A DNA stretch of 64,000 nt from Ailurus styani (GCA_002007465.1 LNAC01000857.1:434849-498848), one strand, 5' to 3'; shown: positions 47,301-60,420, counted from the first letter of the stretch. Notes: generated from the sequence alone by a model not told the origin. Program-made: numbers and translations.

Positions 47301-48604
47301 GGTCTGTTGGGAGAATGTATTTTGCAAAATTTTGAAGAAAGAATAACTTATATATACACAAAAAATAAGGTTAAATACAATGAAGGGATAGATTATGACT
47401 GTAAAAATGAAAATTAAAAATTTTTTTAAAGGAATTGATAAGATGGGATATCGGTTGCAAAGGAAAGAAGAAAAATTAATTTAAAAATTAGGAAAAGAAA
47501 AATAAAGAAAAATTTTAAAATTAACTTAAAAGACTGGAGTCATGGGGAAAAAACAACGAATTCCATGTGCTGTATTTTCCTAGCACTAGAGTTTTGCAGT
47601 TTTCATTGATAGGTAAACTTGGTCTTGGCTGGATGTTCTTGCTGATCTTCTGGGGCAGGGACCTGTTGCAGTGATTCTCAAATATCTTTGGCCCAGGCGA
47701 AATTGCACCACCTTTGCCAGGGGCCATACTAAGTAATCTGCTCAGTTTTACTCTTGGTAGCTTTTGTTCTCTGAATACTTTCCATACAGCTTTGGAGGAG
47801 GAGAATGAAGATGGCGGCCTCCCAATCTCTGACCCCAGAGGAGCCAAGAACTTGGGGCTCCACTCATCAGTGAGCTCTCCAAAAAAAAAAAAGCAATCAC
47901 TCCTCTCTCTCTAGTCTCAGGATGCAATCCATGCTCACCTGTACTTTGACCAAGCATTTCTATCTCTGGCACAAAAACCTGTTTGCCATTCCCAAACCCA
48001 GCCTGTGGTGCACTCCTGTGATAATCCTTCTGGGGCAAGAAAGGGAGTGTCCCCGGATCTGCTACTTGATGAGTCACTACTGGAAGAGTAGTGGCCTGAA
48101 TCTACCACATATCAGTTTATGGCAACCCCAAGATGAGAGCCCACTCCTCAGCTCCACCTTTGCAGCTGGTTTCCCCACTACGATACTTGGAAGCTCTGCC
48201 ACACTCAGGCACCCCCAGTCTTCCTGTGATCCCAAGTGTCTTCAGAACAGATTGTCCCAGCAATGGTTCCACCCCCTGCTTAGTCACTAGAGTGACGCCC
48301 CTCTGTGGAGCAGATTTCTAAAAGTTCTGTTTTTGTGCTCCACTTCTCTATCACTTGCCAAGAGCCAGCTGACGGAGGCTCCTACACCCTACTGTCTATC
48401 TTCCCATATATTGCCTCAGAGTCCTTCTGTGCACGACCTACCTTCCAGAAAGTGTTTGCTTTTACGTTTCTAGAATTGCTGCTGTTCTTTTCTTTGATCT
48501 CCTGTTGAGTTTGTAGGTGTTCAGAATGGTTTGATAACTCTCTAGCTGAATTCCTGGGAATAGATGAAATTTAAGTCTCATCTTCAACTTCCCACCTCGG
48601 GAAG

Positions 48605-50069
48605 ACAAAAGGCTTAACAGCACATTTATTGACAGACTCTTGGCAAGCAAAAAGAGAGTGGCATGATATATTCAAAGTGGTGAAGGGAAAAAATCTACAG
48701 CCAAGAATACTTTATTCAGCAAGACTGTCATTCAGAATAGAAGGAGAGATAAATAGTTTCTGAGACAAAACAAAAACAAAAAACAAAAGGAGTTCATGAC
48801 CACTAAACCAGCCCTGCAAGAAATATTAAAGGGGACTCTGAGTGGGAAAGAAAAACCAAGAGCAATAAAGACAAGAAAGGAACAGAGAAAATCTCCAGAA
48901 ATACCAACATTAATTGCCAGGTAATACAATGGCACTAAATTCATATCTATCAATAATGACTTTGAATATAAATGGACTAAATCAAAAGACAGAGTATTGG
49001 AATGGATTTTAAAAAGACCTATCAGTATGCTACCTATAAAAGCTACATGATATACATAAAAACACCTGCAGATTGAAAGTAAACGGATGGAGAGCTATTT
49101 AGCATATAAATGGATGTCGAAAGAAAGCTAGGATTGTACCTATATCAGAAAAGCTAAATTTAAACCAAAAACATAACAAAAATGAAAGAAGGGCACTATA
49201 CCAACATAAAGGGAACAATCCAACAAGAGGATCGAAAAATTGTAAGTATTTATGCACCCAAAAAGGGAACACATAAATATATAAAACAATTATTAACAAG
49301 CATGAAGGAACTCATTGATGATAATAATGCAATAAGAGTAGGGGACTGTAATACACTACTTATATCAATGGACAGATCATCTAAGCAGAAAATCAACAAG
49401 GAAAAAATGCCTTTGAATGAAACATTGCAGCAGATGGACTTAACAGATATGTTGAGAACATTCCATCCAAGCAGCAGAATTCATATTGTCTAGGGCACAT
49501 GGGGCCCTTCTCCAGAAAAAAAAACAGTAGGTTACAAGTCAGACATCAATAAGTACACAACAATTGAGATCACACTACACCTATTTTCCAAACACAAGAC
49601 TATTAAACTTGAAGTCAACTACAAGAAAAAATTGGAAAGATCACAAATATGAGGATGTTAAAGAGCATCCTACTAAAGAATGAATGAATCAACCAGGAAT
49701 ATAATGACAAAAAAATACATAGAAACAAAGGAAAATGAAAATACAATTCTCCAAAATTGTTGGGATGCAATAAAAGTGTTCCTGAGAGGGAGGTATATGG
49801 CAACAGAGGACTAACGAAAAAAAATCAAGAAAAATCTGAAATACACAACCTAACCTACATCTAAAGGAGTGAGAGAAAGAACAAAAAATTAAGCATAAAT
49901 CCAGCAATAGGTAAATAATAAAAGAGAGAACAGAAATAATTAATATAGAAAGGAAAAAAAAACAGTAAAACACATCAGTGAAACCAGGAACCATCCAAAC
50001 CAGCAAGGAAGAACTCTAACATACATTATTTGCCGATGAAAAGATACTTTATATAGAAAAGCTGAAAGA

Positions 50070-50118
<49 letters not shown>

Positions 50119-50785
50119 TGTAGAACTAGTACAAGAATTCAGTAAAACAACAGGACACAAAATCAATGTACCGAAATCTGATGCAGTTCTATACACCAAT
50201 AATGAAACAGATTTTTAAAAAAAGGCATCAATCCTAATAACAATTGAATCAAAAACCATAGGATGTCTAGGTATAAACCCAACCAAAGTTGTAAAATATC
50301 TATAATCTGAAAACTATAATACATTTATGAAGGGAATTGAACAGAACACAAAGAAATGGAAAAATATTCCATGCTCATGGGTTGGAAGAACAAATATAGT
50401 TAAAATGTCTACACTACTCAAAGAAATCTACATATTTGTTGCATTCTCTATCAAAATAACACCAGCATTTTCACAAACTTAAAACAATCCTAAAATTTCT
50501 ATGAAACAACAAAAGACACTGAATAGGCAAAACAATTTTGAAAAAGAAAAGCAAGGCTGGAGGCATCTCAGTTCCAGAATTCAAGATATGTATATTGTGA
50601 AAACCTAGAAATGGACCCACAACTATATGGCCAACTCTTCAACAAAGTAAGAAAGAATACACAATGGAAAAAGGCACTCTCTTCAACAAATTGTGTTGGG
50701 AAAACTGGACAACAATGTGCAACAGAATGAAACTGAACTACTCTCTTACACAATACACAAAATTAAATTCAAAATGGATGAATGT
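48605..50785 (+). mobile_element. L1 copy L, plus strand, internal fragment
   Basis: It starts in the ORF1 C-terminal region (WHDIFKV-like text near 48660), passes the ORF1-ORF2 junction and the endonuclease (RTFHPSSR near 49455), and at about 49985 jumps by internal deletion to reverse transcriptase sequence. It then continues to ORF2 C-terminal text. No 3'UTR is present. A (CA)n run lies at the ex-active-site region. Confidence 0.8.
50072..50117 (+). repeat. (CA)n microsatellite in L1 copy L
   Basis: About 23 CA units have arisen within ORF2 sequence shortly after the degraded active-site motif. Confidence 0.96.
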
Positions 50786-52260
50786 CATCCCTCAACAGAA
50801 TGACTAGGGGGAGGAATTCCCAACAAAGAAAAAAAAAGAGAAAATGTCCTCTGCCTCAGACCTAATGGACATGGAAATAAGCAAGATGCCAGAAATAGAC
50901 TTCAAGACACGAATTATGATGTCAATAGCTAAGCTTGAGAAAACCATTAGCAGTAAAATAGTATCTCGAAGGGCAGAAATGAGATTGAATCAGGCCGACC
51001 TGAAAAAATACTATGAATGAGATGCAGTCTAAACTGGATACTCTAACAACCAGGGTAAATGAGGCAAAGAAAAAATTAGTGATCTGGAAGATAAACTGAT
51101 GGAAAGGAAGGAAGTCGAGGAGGCTAGGGATAAAAAAAACTAGAAGCCCATGAGATCAGAATTAAAGAGATCAATGACACCATGAAACGTACTAATTTCA
51201 GAATTATTGGAATCCCCAAGGGGGTTGAGAAAGAAAGAAGACTAGAAGATATATTTCAGCAAATCATAGCTGAGAACTTCCCTAATCTGGGGAAGGAAAC
51301 AATCATTCCTGCCCAGGAAACAGAGAGGACCCATTCTAAAATAAATAAAAATAGATTAACACCTTGGCATATAAGTAAAACGTACAAATCTTATTTCCAA
51401 GGAAGTAATCCTGAGTACAGCTAGGGGAAAGAGATTTCATAGGTACAGAGGGAGGAACATCGAATAACGTCAGAGCTGTCCACAGAGACCTGACAAGCCA
51501 GAAAGGGCTGGAAAGACATATTCAGCATACTAAATGAGAAGAACACGCAGCCAAGCATACTTTATCCAGGAAGGCATTCAGAATGGACGGAGAGACAAAG
51601 AGCATCCAGGACCAGCAGAAACTGAAAGAATATGTGAACACCAAGCTAGACCTGCAAGAAATGTTAAGGGAGATTCTTTAAAAGAAGAAAGACCCCAATA
51701 GTATTATGGAGCAGAAATTTAGAGAGCCGATCTATGGAAACAGGGACTGTACAAGCAATAAAATGGCACTAAAAATCACATCTTCCAATAGTCACTCTCA
51801 TTGTGAACAGCCTAAATGATACCAAGAAATGTCACAGGGTTGCATATTGGATAAAAATACATGACCCATACATATGCTCTCCAGAAGAGACTCATTTTGA
51901 GATTAAAGATACATCCAGACTGAAAGTGAGGGGATGGATAATAATTTATCATGACAACGGACCTCAAAAGAAGCTAGGGTAGCAATTCTCATATCAGACA
52001 AATTATATTTAAAGCTAAAGACTGTAGTAAGAGATACAGAAGGACACTATATCATTCCTAAAGGGTTTATCCAACAAGAAGACCTAACAATTGTAAATAT
52101 ATACGTCCCCAACATGGGAGCAGCCAACTACATAAGCCAGCTGTTAATCAAAATAAAGAAACATATTGATAATAATACTTAGAGAGTAGGAGACCTCACC
52201 ATTCCACTTTCACCAATAGACATATCATCTAGGCAGAAGATTAACAAAGAAACAAGAGCT

Positions 52261-52488
52261 TTGAATGACACACTGGACCAGATGGATTTCATAGATATAT
52301 ACAGAACATCCCACCCTAAAACAACAAAATATTCATTCTTCTCAAATGCACAAGGAACTTTCTCCAGAATAGATCACGTACAAAGTCACAAATCAGGTCT
52401 CAACCAATACCAACAGACTGAGATTATTCCCTACATATTCTCAAACCACAATCCTTTGAAACTGGAACTCAGTCACAAGAAAAAATAA
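52261..52488 (+). pseudogene. L1 ORF2 endonuclease fragment (copy M)
   Basis: Seventy-five codons with the FSRIDHVQSHKSGLNQ and IFSNHNPLKLEL blocks of the L1 endonuclease C-terminal half. The terminal SDH motif reads SNH. Confidence 0.83.
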
Positions 52489-53631
52489 TTGGAAGAAATT
52501 CAAACACGTGGAAAGACCATCCTGCTTAATAATTTTTGGGTCAACCAGGAAATCAAAGAACTTAAACTATTCATGGAAACCAATGAGAAAGAAAACACAT
52601 TGGTTCAAAACCTATGGGAAAGCCTGCCCTGAGGGGGAAATACATAGCCATCCAAACCTATCTCATAAAATTAGAAAATTTTCAAATGCACAAGCTAACC
52701 TTACACCTAAAGGAACTGGAGAAAGAACACCAAATAAAACCTAAACCAAGCAGAGGAAGAGAAATAATAAAGATTAGAGCTGAGATCAATGAAAAAGAAA
52801 CCAGGAAAACAGTAAAACAGATCAAAGAAATTAGAATCTGGTTCTGTGAAAGAATTAATAATATTGATAAACCTCTGACCAGATATTAAAAAGAAAGGGG
52901 AAAGGACCCAAGTTAATAAAATCATGAATGAAAAGGAAGAGACCACACCTGACACCAAGGGAATAGAAATAATTATTAGAAATTATTACCAGGAACTGTA
53001 TGCCACCAAAGAAAGGAACCTGGAAGAAATTGATGCCTTCCTGGAAACATATAAACTACCAAGACTGAAATAGGAAGAAATAGACAATCTGAATAGACAA
53101 ATTGTACTGAAATTGAAGCAATAATCAAAATCCTCCCAAAACAGAAGAGTCCAGGGCCAGATGGCTTACCAGGAGAAAACTACCAAACACTTAAAGAAGA
53201 AATCATACCTATTCTTCTGAAGCTGTTTTCAAAAAAATAGAAATGAAAGTAAAATTTCCAAATTCTTTCTAAGAGGTCAGCATTACCCAGATCCCAAAAT
53301 CAGGCAAAGACCCCATCAAAAAGGAGAATTACAGACTAATATGCTTGATAAACATGGATACCAAAATACTCAAAAAGACATTAAAAGGATAATTCATCAT
53401 GACTAAGAAGGATTTATTCCTGGGGTGCAAGGGTGGTTCAACATTCACAAGTCAATCCATGTGATATAGCACATTAATAAAAGAAAAGACAAGAATCATA
53501 TGATCCTCTCAGTTGATGCAGAAAAAGAATTTGACAAAATATACCATACTTTCCTGATTAAAACTCTTCAGAGTGTAGGGATAGAAGGAATGTTCCTCCA
53601 ATTCATAAAAACCACCTATGAAAAGCCCACA

Positions 53632-53675
53632 TCGAAAAATAATGACGTACTGTATGGTGACTAACATAACATAAA

Positions 53676-53722
<47 letters not shown>
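53632..53722 (+). mobile_element. Ultra-short L1 3' end whose tail became a (TAG)n microsatellite
   Basis: About 40 bases of L1 3' terminus ('gtactgtatggtgactaaca' then taacataaa) are followed by about 16 TAG units instead of poly(A). It is flanked by a 14-base imperfect TSD (atgaaaagcccaca versus atgaaaaatccaca) at 53618-53631 and 53723-53736, within ORF2 of copy M. Confidence 0.85.
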
Positions 53723-54601
53723 ATGAAAAATCCACAGTGAATATCATTCTCAATGGGGAAAAGCTGAGAACTTTTCCTTAAAGTCATGAATAGGACAGGG
53801 ATGCCCACTCTCCCCACTATTTTTCAACATAGTACTAGATCTACTAGCATCAGCAATCAGACAACAAAAATAAATAGAAGGCATTCAAAATGACAAAGAA
53901 AAAATCAAACTCTCTTTCTTCACAGAAGACATTATACTTAATGTGGAAAACCCAAAAGACTCCTCCCCAAAACTGCTAGAACTCATACACATTCAGCAAT
54001 GTGGCAGGATACAAATCAATATACAGAAATCAGTTGCTTTCTTACACACTAACAATGTAATTTCAGAAAGAGAAATCAAGGAATTGATTCAATTTACAAT
54101 AGGACCAAAAACTATAAGAAACCTTACAATAAACCAAAGAGGCAAAGGATCTATGCTCTAGAAACTATAGAACACTTATGAAGGAAATTGAGGAAGACAC
54201 AAAAACATGGAAAAATATTCCATGATCATGGATTGGAAGAATAAACATTATGAAAATGTCTATGCTGCCCAGACCAAGCTACAATTTCAATGACATCCCA
54301 TCAGTATTTTTCAAAGTGCTAGAACAAATAATCCTAAAATTTGTATGGAACCAGAAAAGACCCTGAATCACCAAGGGAAGGTTGAAAAAGAAAAACAAAG
54401 CTGGGGCATCACGTTGCCTGATTTCAAGATATATTACAAAGTTGTGGTCACCGAGACAGCATGGTACTGGCACAAAAACAGACACATAGACCAGTGGAAC
54501 AGAATAGAGACTCCAGAAATGGACCCTCAACTCTATGATCAGCTAACCTTTGACACATCAGGAATAAATATCCAATGAAAAAAGGACAGTCTCTTCAGTA
54601 A

Positions 54602-55195
54602 GTGCTGGTGGGAAAATTGAACAGCTACATACAGAAGAATGAAACTGGGACATCATGTTACACCATACACAAAGATAAACTCAAATGGATGAAAGACCTC
54701 AGTGTCAGAGAGGAATACATCAAAATCCTACAGGAGACCATAGGCAGTAACCTCTTTGACATTGGACACAGCAACTTCTTTCAAGGAATATCTCCAAAGG
54801 CAAGGGAAACAAAAGTAAAAATGAACTTTTGGCACTTCATAAAGAGAAAAATCTTCTTCCCAGCAAAGGAAACAGTCAACAAAACAAAGACCCAACCCAT
54901 GAAATGGGAGAATATTTTTGCAAATGACATTATAGCTAAAGTGCTTGTATCCAAGATCTATAAAGAGTTTCTCAATTCAACACCCAAGAAACAAATACTC
55001 CAGTCAAAAAATGGGAAGAACACATTAAAAGACACTTCTCCAAAGAAGACACACAAATGGCTAATAGACACATGGAAAAAATGCTCCACATCACTAGCCA
55101 TCAGGGAAGTACAAATAAAAACTACAATAAGATATCACCTTACACCAGTTAGAATGGCAGAAACTGGAAAAACAGAAAACAACAGTTGTTGGTGA
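54602..55195 (+). pseudogene. L1 ORF2 C-terminal fragment (copy M)
   Basis: A 197-codon open frame covers the L1 ORF2 C-terminal segment, from the HKDKLKWMKDLSVREE block through NLFDIGHSNFFQG and KIYKEFL to [10 protein letters not shown]. The cysteine-containing end of the protein continues in another frame (CWW/C-type text near 55230). Confidence 0.85.
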
Positions 55196-56056
55196 GGATA
55201 TGGAGAAAGGGGAACCCTCTTACACTGTTGGTGGGAATGCAAGCTGCTATGGCCACTTTGGAAAACAGTGTGGAAATTCCTCAAAAAATTAAAAATAGAG
55301 CTACCTTAGGACCCTGCAATTGCACTACTGGGTATTTACCTCAAAGATACAGATGGAATGAAAAGAAGGGCCATATGTACCCCCAATGTTCATAGCAGCA
55401 AAGTCCACAATAGTCAAACTGTGGAAGGAGCCGTGATGCCCTTCAATAGATAAATGGATAAGAAACATGTAGTTTATATATACAATGGAATATTACTCAG
55501 CCATCAGAAAGGATGTATACCCACCATTTGCATCGCCTTGGATGGAACAGGAGGGGATTATGCTAAGTGAAATAAGTTGAGCAGAGAAAGAAAATTACCA
55601 CCTAGTTTCACTAATATGTGGAACATAAGGAATATCACAGAGGACTATAGGGGGAGGGAAGGAAAACTGAAGGGGGAGAAGTCAGAGAGGGAGATGAACC
55701 ATGAGAAACTCTTGACTATAGGAAACCACGTGAACGTTACACTGGGGGAGGGGGTTTGGGGATGGGGTTCCCTGGTGATAGGTATTAAGGAGGGCACATG
55801 TTATGATGAGCACTGGGTGTTACATGCAACTAATGAATTATTGAACACTACATCAAAACCTAAATGGTGTACTATACTGTGGCTAACTAAACATTAAGAA
55901 AATATCTCTACCACTCAAAGCAGTCCACACATTTAATGCAATGCCTATCAAAATACCAATAGCATTTTTCACATACCTGGGATAAACAATCCTAAAATTT
56001 GTATTGAATCACAAAAAAAACCCAAATAGCCAAAGCAGCCTTGGAAAAAAAACAAG

Positions 56057-56242
56057 GGTGGTGCCTGGGTTGCTCAGTTGCCTAAGGGTCTGCCTTCTGC
56101 TCAGGTCATGATCCCAGGGTCCCGGGATCAAGCCCCATGTCAGGGTCCCTGCTCAGCAAGGAGTATGCTTCTCCCTCTGCCCCTCCCCTCACTCATTCTC
56201 ACTCTCTCTCTCTCTAAAATAAATAAATGAAATCTTTAAAAT
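56057..56242 (+). mobile_element. Old CAN-SINE in L1 copy N
   Basis: The head ggtgcctgggttgctcagtt, the 'catgatcccagggtcccggg' block, a CT-rich segment and an AAATAAATGAAATC tail. Flanks show a weak TSD (aaacaag and aaagcaag). Confidence 0.87.
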
Positions 56243-56565
56243 AAAGCAAGTAGAAGGCATCATAATTCTTCACTTCCGCTTCAATTACAATAGTGATCAA
56301 GACAGTATGGTACTGGCACAAAAATACACACACAGATCAATAGACCAGAATAGGAATCACAGAAATGAACCCACAGTTGTATGGTCAACTAATCTTCAAC
56401 AAAGCAAGAAGAACGCTCTAGGGAAAAGAAAGTCTCTACAACAAATGGTGTTGCGAAAGCTCGACAATAACATGAAAGGAATGAAACTGGACAACATTCT
56501 TAAACCATACACAAAAATAAATTCGAAATAGATTAAAGAGCTAAACCATCAAAATTCTAGAGGAA

Positions 56566-56756
56566 GGACCCCTGGGTGGCTCAATGGAGTGAACATCTGA
56601 CTCTTGGTTTTGGCTCAGGTCATGATCTCAAGGTTGTGAAATTGAGCCCAGCATTGGGCTCTGTGCTCAGTGCGGAGTCTGCTTCAGTTCCTCCTCCACT
56701 GCTCCTCCTCCCAAGCTGTCTCTCTCTTTCAAATGAATTAATGAACTTAATTAATT
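56566..56756 (+). mobile_element. Old CAN-SINE in L1 copy N
   Basis: The head acccctgggtggctcaatgg, 'ttggttttggctcaggtcat' and a tail with gaattaatgaacttaattaa. An imperfect TSD (aaaattctagaggaa and aaaatcttagaatgga) flanks it. Confidence 0.87.
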
Positions 56757-57082
56757 AAAATCTTAGAATGGAACACAGGCAGTAACCTCTTATACATCAG
56801 CCATAACAACGTCTTCCTATATACGTCTCCTAAAACAAGGGAAACAAAAGCAAAAATAAACTCTTGGGAGTTTATCAAAACAAAAACTTCTGCACAACAA
56901 AAGAAACAATAAAATAAAAGGTAATAGTTGGTGGATGGGTTAAATAGGTGATAGGTATTAAAGAGTACAGTTATTGTGATGATCACTCCATGTTGTACGT
57001 AAGTGATGAATCACTAAATTCCACACCTGAAACTAGTATTACACTGTATGTTAATGAACTGGAATTAAAAAAAAAACTTGAA

Positions 57083-58190
57083 TAGAAAAAAAACGATAGA
57101 ACTATCCTTTGATCCAGCAATTTCACTAATAGGTATTTTCCCAATGGATACAACAGTACTGATTTGAAGGGATACATGCACCTTGAAGATTATAGCAGCA
57201 TTATCAACAATAGCCAAACTACAGAGAGAGACCAAGTGCCCACAGACTGATGAATGAATAAAGAAGAGGTGGCATATACCCACATATCCTTTTTTTTTAC
57301 AGATTTCTTTTTTTATTAAAAACAAAATTAAAATCACGATACAGGGTGGTCTCCCCAAAAAGACTCAAGGTGGTCTCCATCTCGTGAGTTAGTTGTTGCC
57401 CTTTTTAAAGTGCTGTTACATTAAGAGGTTAACAAGGAAAAAAAATAAACAAAACCCGAAAGGGAATGCAAAATGGGACTGGAAATAGGTCCAAGAGAGG
57501 AAGCAAAGTAATTTACAGCATAAATAAAATGGAACACAAAACCGAACTGTGAGAGAAACTCACAGTACATTTATATCCATTGCACATAGCCACGTTGTCA
57601 TTACAAACAAGTTTCAGAATGGATGTGATGCGGGAGCTCGGGAACAGCACTGGCAAAATTGCAACACTGTGTACACAATTGGGGGTCTGCGACTTTGTGT
57701 GATGGGGAGGCACCCTTTTCTCCTTTCTTATCCCCCTTCAGTCCAATTAACTCCATGAGGCCCGATGCCCTGGAGTTCAACCGTGGGCCAAGGTGGCATT
57801 TACTCTGCCATAAAAAAGAATGAAATCTTGCCATTTGCAATGATATGGATGGAACTAGAAACTATTATCTTAAGTGAAATGAGTCAAGAAAGAGAAATAC
57901 CATACGATTTCACTTGTCTGGGGAATTTAAAAAACAAAACAGATGATCGTATAAAAAAAGAGAGAAAGACAAACCAGAAAACAGATTTTTTAACTGCAGA
58001 GAACAAACTGAGGGTTGCTGGAGGGGAGATAGACAGGGTGATGGATTAAGTTGGTGATGGGTTAAGGAAAGCAATAGAAGTAATGAGCACTAGGTGTATG
58101 TAAATGATGAATCACTAAATTCTCCAACTGAAACTAATACTATGTTGTGTGTTAACCAACCGGAATGTAAACAAAATCTTGAAAAAAAAG
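57083..58190 (+). mobile_element. L1 copy O, plus strand, ORF2 C-terminal end and 3'UTR, split by a retrocopy
   Basis: L1 text at 57083-57282 (catgcaccttgaagattatagc) resumes at about 57770 (ccataaaaaagaatgaaatc) and continues through the 3'UTR to an A-rich tail near 58200. The interruption is the processed retrocopy at 57283-57769. Confidence 0.8.
57283..57769 (-). pseudogene. Processed retrocopy of an mRNA 3' end (parent not identified)
   Basis: On the minus strand this unit ends with AATAAA (in the TTAATAAAAAAAG context near 57315), then about 14 bases, then an A-run (the T-run at 57291-57299). This is the signature of a polyadenylated mRNA copied into DNA. It interrupts L1 copy O, with an approximate target duplication (aggtggcatatac on the left, aggtggcatttac on the right). 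The body, about 470 bases, has no long open frame and reads like 3'UTR. I do not recognise the parent gene. Confidence 0.72.
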
Positions 58191-58250
58191 AAAAGAAAAA
58201 CAGAAGCATATGCGAATATCTGTATGCATAACTCATTGAAAACAGAAATA

Positions 58251-58380
58251 GTGGTGCCTGTATGGCTAAGTCAGTTAAGCATATACCTTCTGCTCAGGTC
58301 CTGATCCCAGGATCTTGGGGTAAAGGCCCACATTGGTCTCCCTGCTCTGCAGGGAGCCTGCTTCTCCCTCTGCCTCTTCC

Positions 58381-58422
<42 letters not shown>

Positions 58423-58462
58423 CCGTATCTCTCAAGAATAAATAAATAAAATCTTTAAAAAG
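58251..58462 (+). mobile_element. Old CAN-SINE with (CT)n expansion
   Basis: The head gtggtgcctgtatggctaag, a gatcccaggatcttggg block, a (CT)n run at 58386-58420 and an AATAAATAAAATC tail. No clear TSD. Confidence 0.87.
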
Positions 58463-58678
58463 AAGAAGGAGCAACAGACTCTTAACTATAGAAAACCAAC
58501 TGATGGTTATCAGAGGGAAGGTGGGTGAGGAGATGGGTAAAATGCGTTGAGATTAAGGAGTGCAGTTTTTGTGATGAGCACTGCTGTTGTACATAAGTGC
58601 TGAGTTACTAAATTGTACATCTGAAGTTAATATTACACACTTTTTCTTAACTAACTGGAAGTTAAGTTAAAACTTTTT
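58463..58678 (+). mobile_element. L1 3'UTR fragment
   Basis: L1 3' terminal text ('tgatgagcactgctgttgta' and 'ctaaattgtacatctgaagt') in the plus orientation, ending in an A/T-rich tail directly before copy Q. Confidence 0.75.
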
Positions 58679-59148
58679 TTACGGGACTAGGAGCAAGAGA
58701 GTGGAGGAGTAGAAGACCTAAATTTCATCTGGTCCCAGGAATTCAGCTAAATAGTTATCAAACCATTCTGGACACCTACAAACTCAAAAGGAAATAGAAG
58801 AAAAGAATAGCAGCAATTCTAGGAACAGAAAAGCGACCACTTTCTGGAAGGTAAGACATGAGGAGAAGTGAATCCGAGGCGATATACAGGAAGATAGACA
58901 GTGAGGGGAGGGGCTGCGTCCTGGTAAGATAGAGAGTGGCAGAGCACAAAATCAGAACTTTTACAAGCCTGCTCCACTGAGGGAAGACAATCCAGAGGCT
59001 ATGCTGGGAATGGAGTCCGTGCTGGGACAGTGTGGTCTCAGGTCTCTCAGGGTCAGAGAAAGACCTAGAGTGCCTGAGTATGGTGGATCCCCCAGGTATT
59101 GGAGCGAGGAAGCTGTCTGTAAAGATGGAGCCAAGGGGTGGGCTCTTA

Positions 59149-59550
<402 letters not shown>

Positions 59551-59732
59551 TTAATTTTTTAATTTTATTTTTTTTCTTACTCTATATTTTAAATTTTCCC
59601 TCTTTCCTATTTTAACCTATTTTAACTATTTTGTCTTATGAATACTTTTTTAAAATCTTTTTTAAATTTTCACTGTTATAGTCACATTTAATCTCTTCAT
59701 TGTATTTAACCCTACTTTTTCTGTTTGGAAGA

Positions 59733-60420
59733 CCAAATGACAGAGAATAAAGAAGCGGAGGAAAAGAGAGATAAACAACTACTGGACCATGAGGGGAGAA
59801 TTCGAGAGATAAGTGATACCATAAGGCGAAACAATATTAGAATAATTGGGATCCCAGAAGAAGAAGAAGAAAAAGAGAGGGGCAGAAGGTACATAGGAGC
59901 AAATTAAGGTACAGAATTTTCCAAACTTGGTCAAGGGAACAACCATCAAACTCCAGGAGGCACAGAGAAATGCCTCAAAATCAATAAAAATGGGTCCACA
60001 CCCCATCATCTAATAGTAAAACTCACAAGTCTTAGCAACAAAGAGAAAATCCTGAAAGCAGCTCAGGACAAGAGGTCTGTACCAAACAATGTTAGAAATA
60101 TTAGACTTACAGCACACCTATCCACAGAGACCTGGCAGGCCAGAAAGAACTGGCATGATATATTCAGAGCAGTAAACGAGAAAAATATGCACCCAAGAAT
60201 ACAAAATCCAGCCAAGATGTCATTGAAAATACAAGGAGAGATAAAAAGTTTCTAGGACAAACAAAAACTAAAGAAATTTGCAAAAATCCAAGCCAACATT
60301 ACAGGAAATATTGAAAGGGGTCCTCTAAACAAAAAGAGAGCCTAAAAGAAATATAAACCAGAAAGAAAGAGGCAAAATGTACAGTAACAGTCACCTTACA
60401 GGCAATACAATGGCTCTAAA
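59733..60420 (+). pseudogene. L1 ORF1 fragment (copy Q)
   Basis: ORF1-type text: a short acidic/basic helix, then NNIRIIGIPEEEEEKERG, which marks the start of the RNA-recognition region. Later parts, in shifted frames, correspond to the C-terminal RNA-binding domain (WHDIFRAVNEKNMHP near 60150). The N-terminal coiled coil is missing. L1 ORF1 protein normally coats L1 RNA. Confidence 0.78.

Larger units (their letters stand above)
43069..48597 (-). mobile_element. L1 copy I/K, right part (5'UTR, ORF1, ORF2), minus strand
   Basis: ORF2 resumes at 43069 exactly where it stops at 36137, sharing a 7-base duplication (tgatcac). On the minus strand the order is 5'UTR (about 48597-46910), ORF1 (about 46910-46000) and ORF2 (about 45900 down). 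A minus-strand SINE sits at 44139-44334. Together with 34684-36137 it makes about 6.8 kb, a near-complete older L1. Frames are short and broken. Confidence 0.82.
50786..55902 (+). mobile_element. L1 copy M, plus strand, ORF1 to 3' end
   Basis: It begins with an ORF1-proximal leader and ORF1 sequence (coiled-coil-like part 50850-51150, then FRIIGIPKGVEKE near 51200). ORF2 follows: endonuclease near 52260-52490, reverse transcriptase near 53300-53940, C-terminal domain 54600-55300. The 3'UTR ends near 55902. A very short L1 3' end with a (TAG)n tail is nested at 53632-53722. The active-site region near 53925 reads tcacagaagac (FTED-like). All frames are broken. Confidence 0.83.
55903..57082 (+). 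mobile_element. L1 copy N, plus strand, ORF2 C-terminus and 3'UTR
   Basis: Older ORF2 C-terminal sequence with a 3'UTR ending in 'gaaactagtattacactgta' and an A-run near 57068-57077. Two old SINEs (56057 and 56566) interrupt it. Confidence 0.8.

Noticed and set aside
53509..53817. 102-codon minus-strand frame with a poly-threonine/isoleucine run
   Set aside because: It is only the antisense reading of the (TAG)n microsatellite within L1 copy M.
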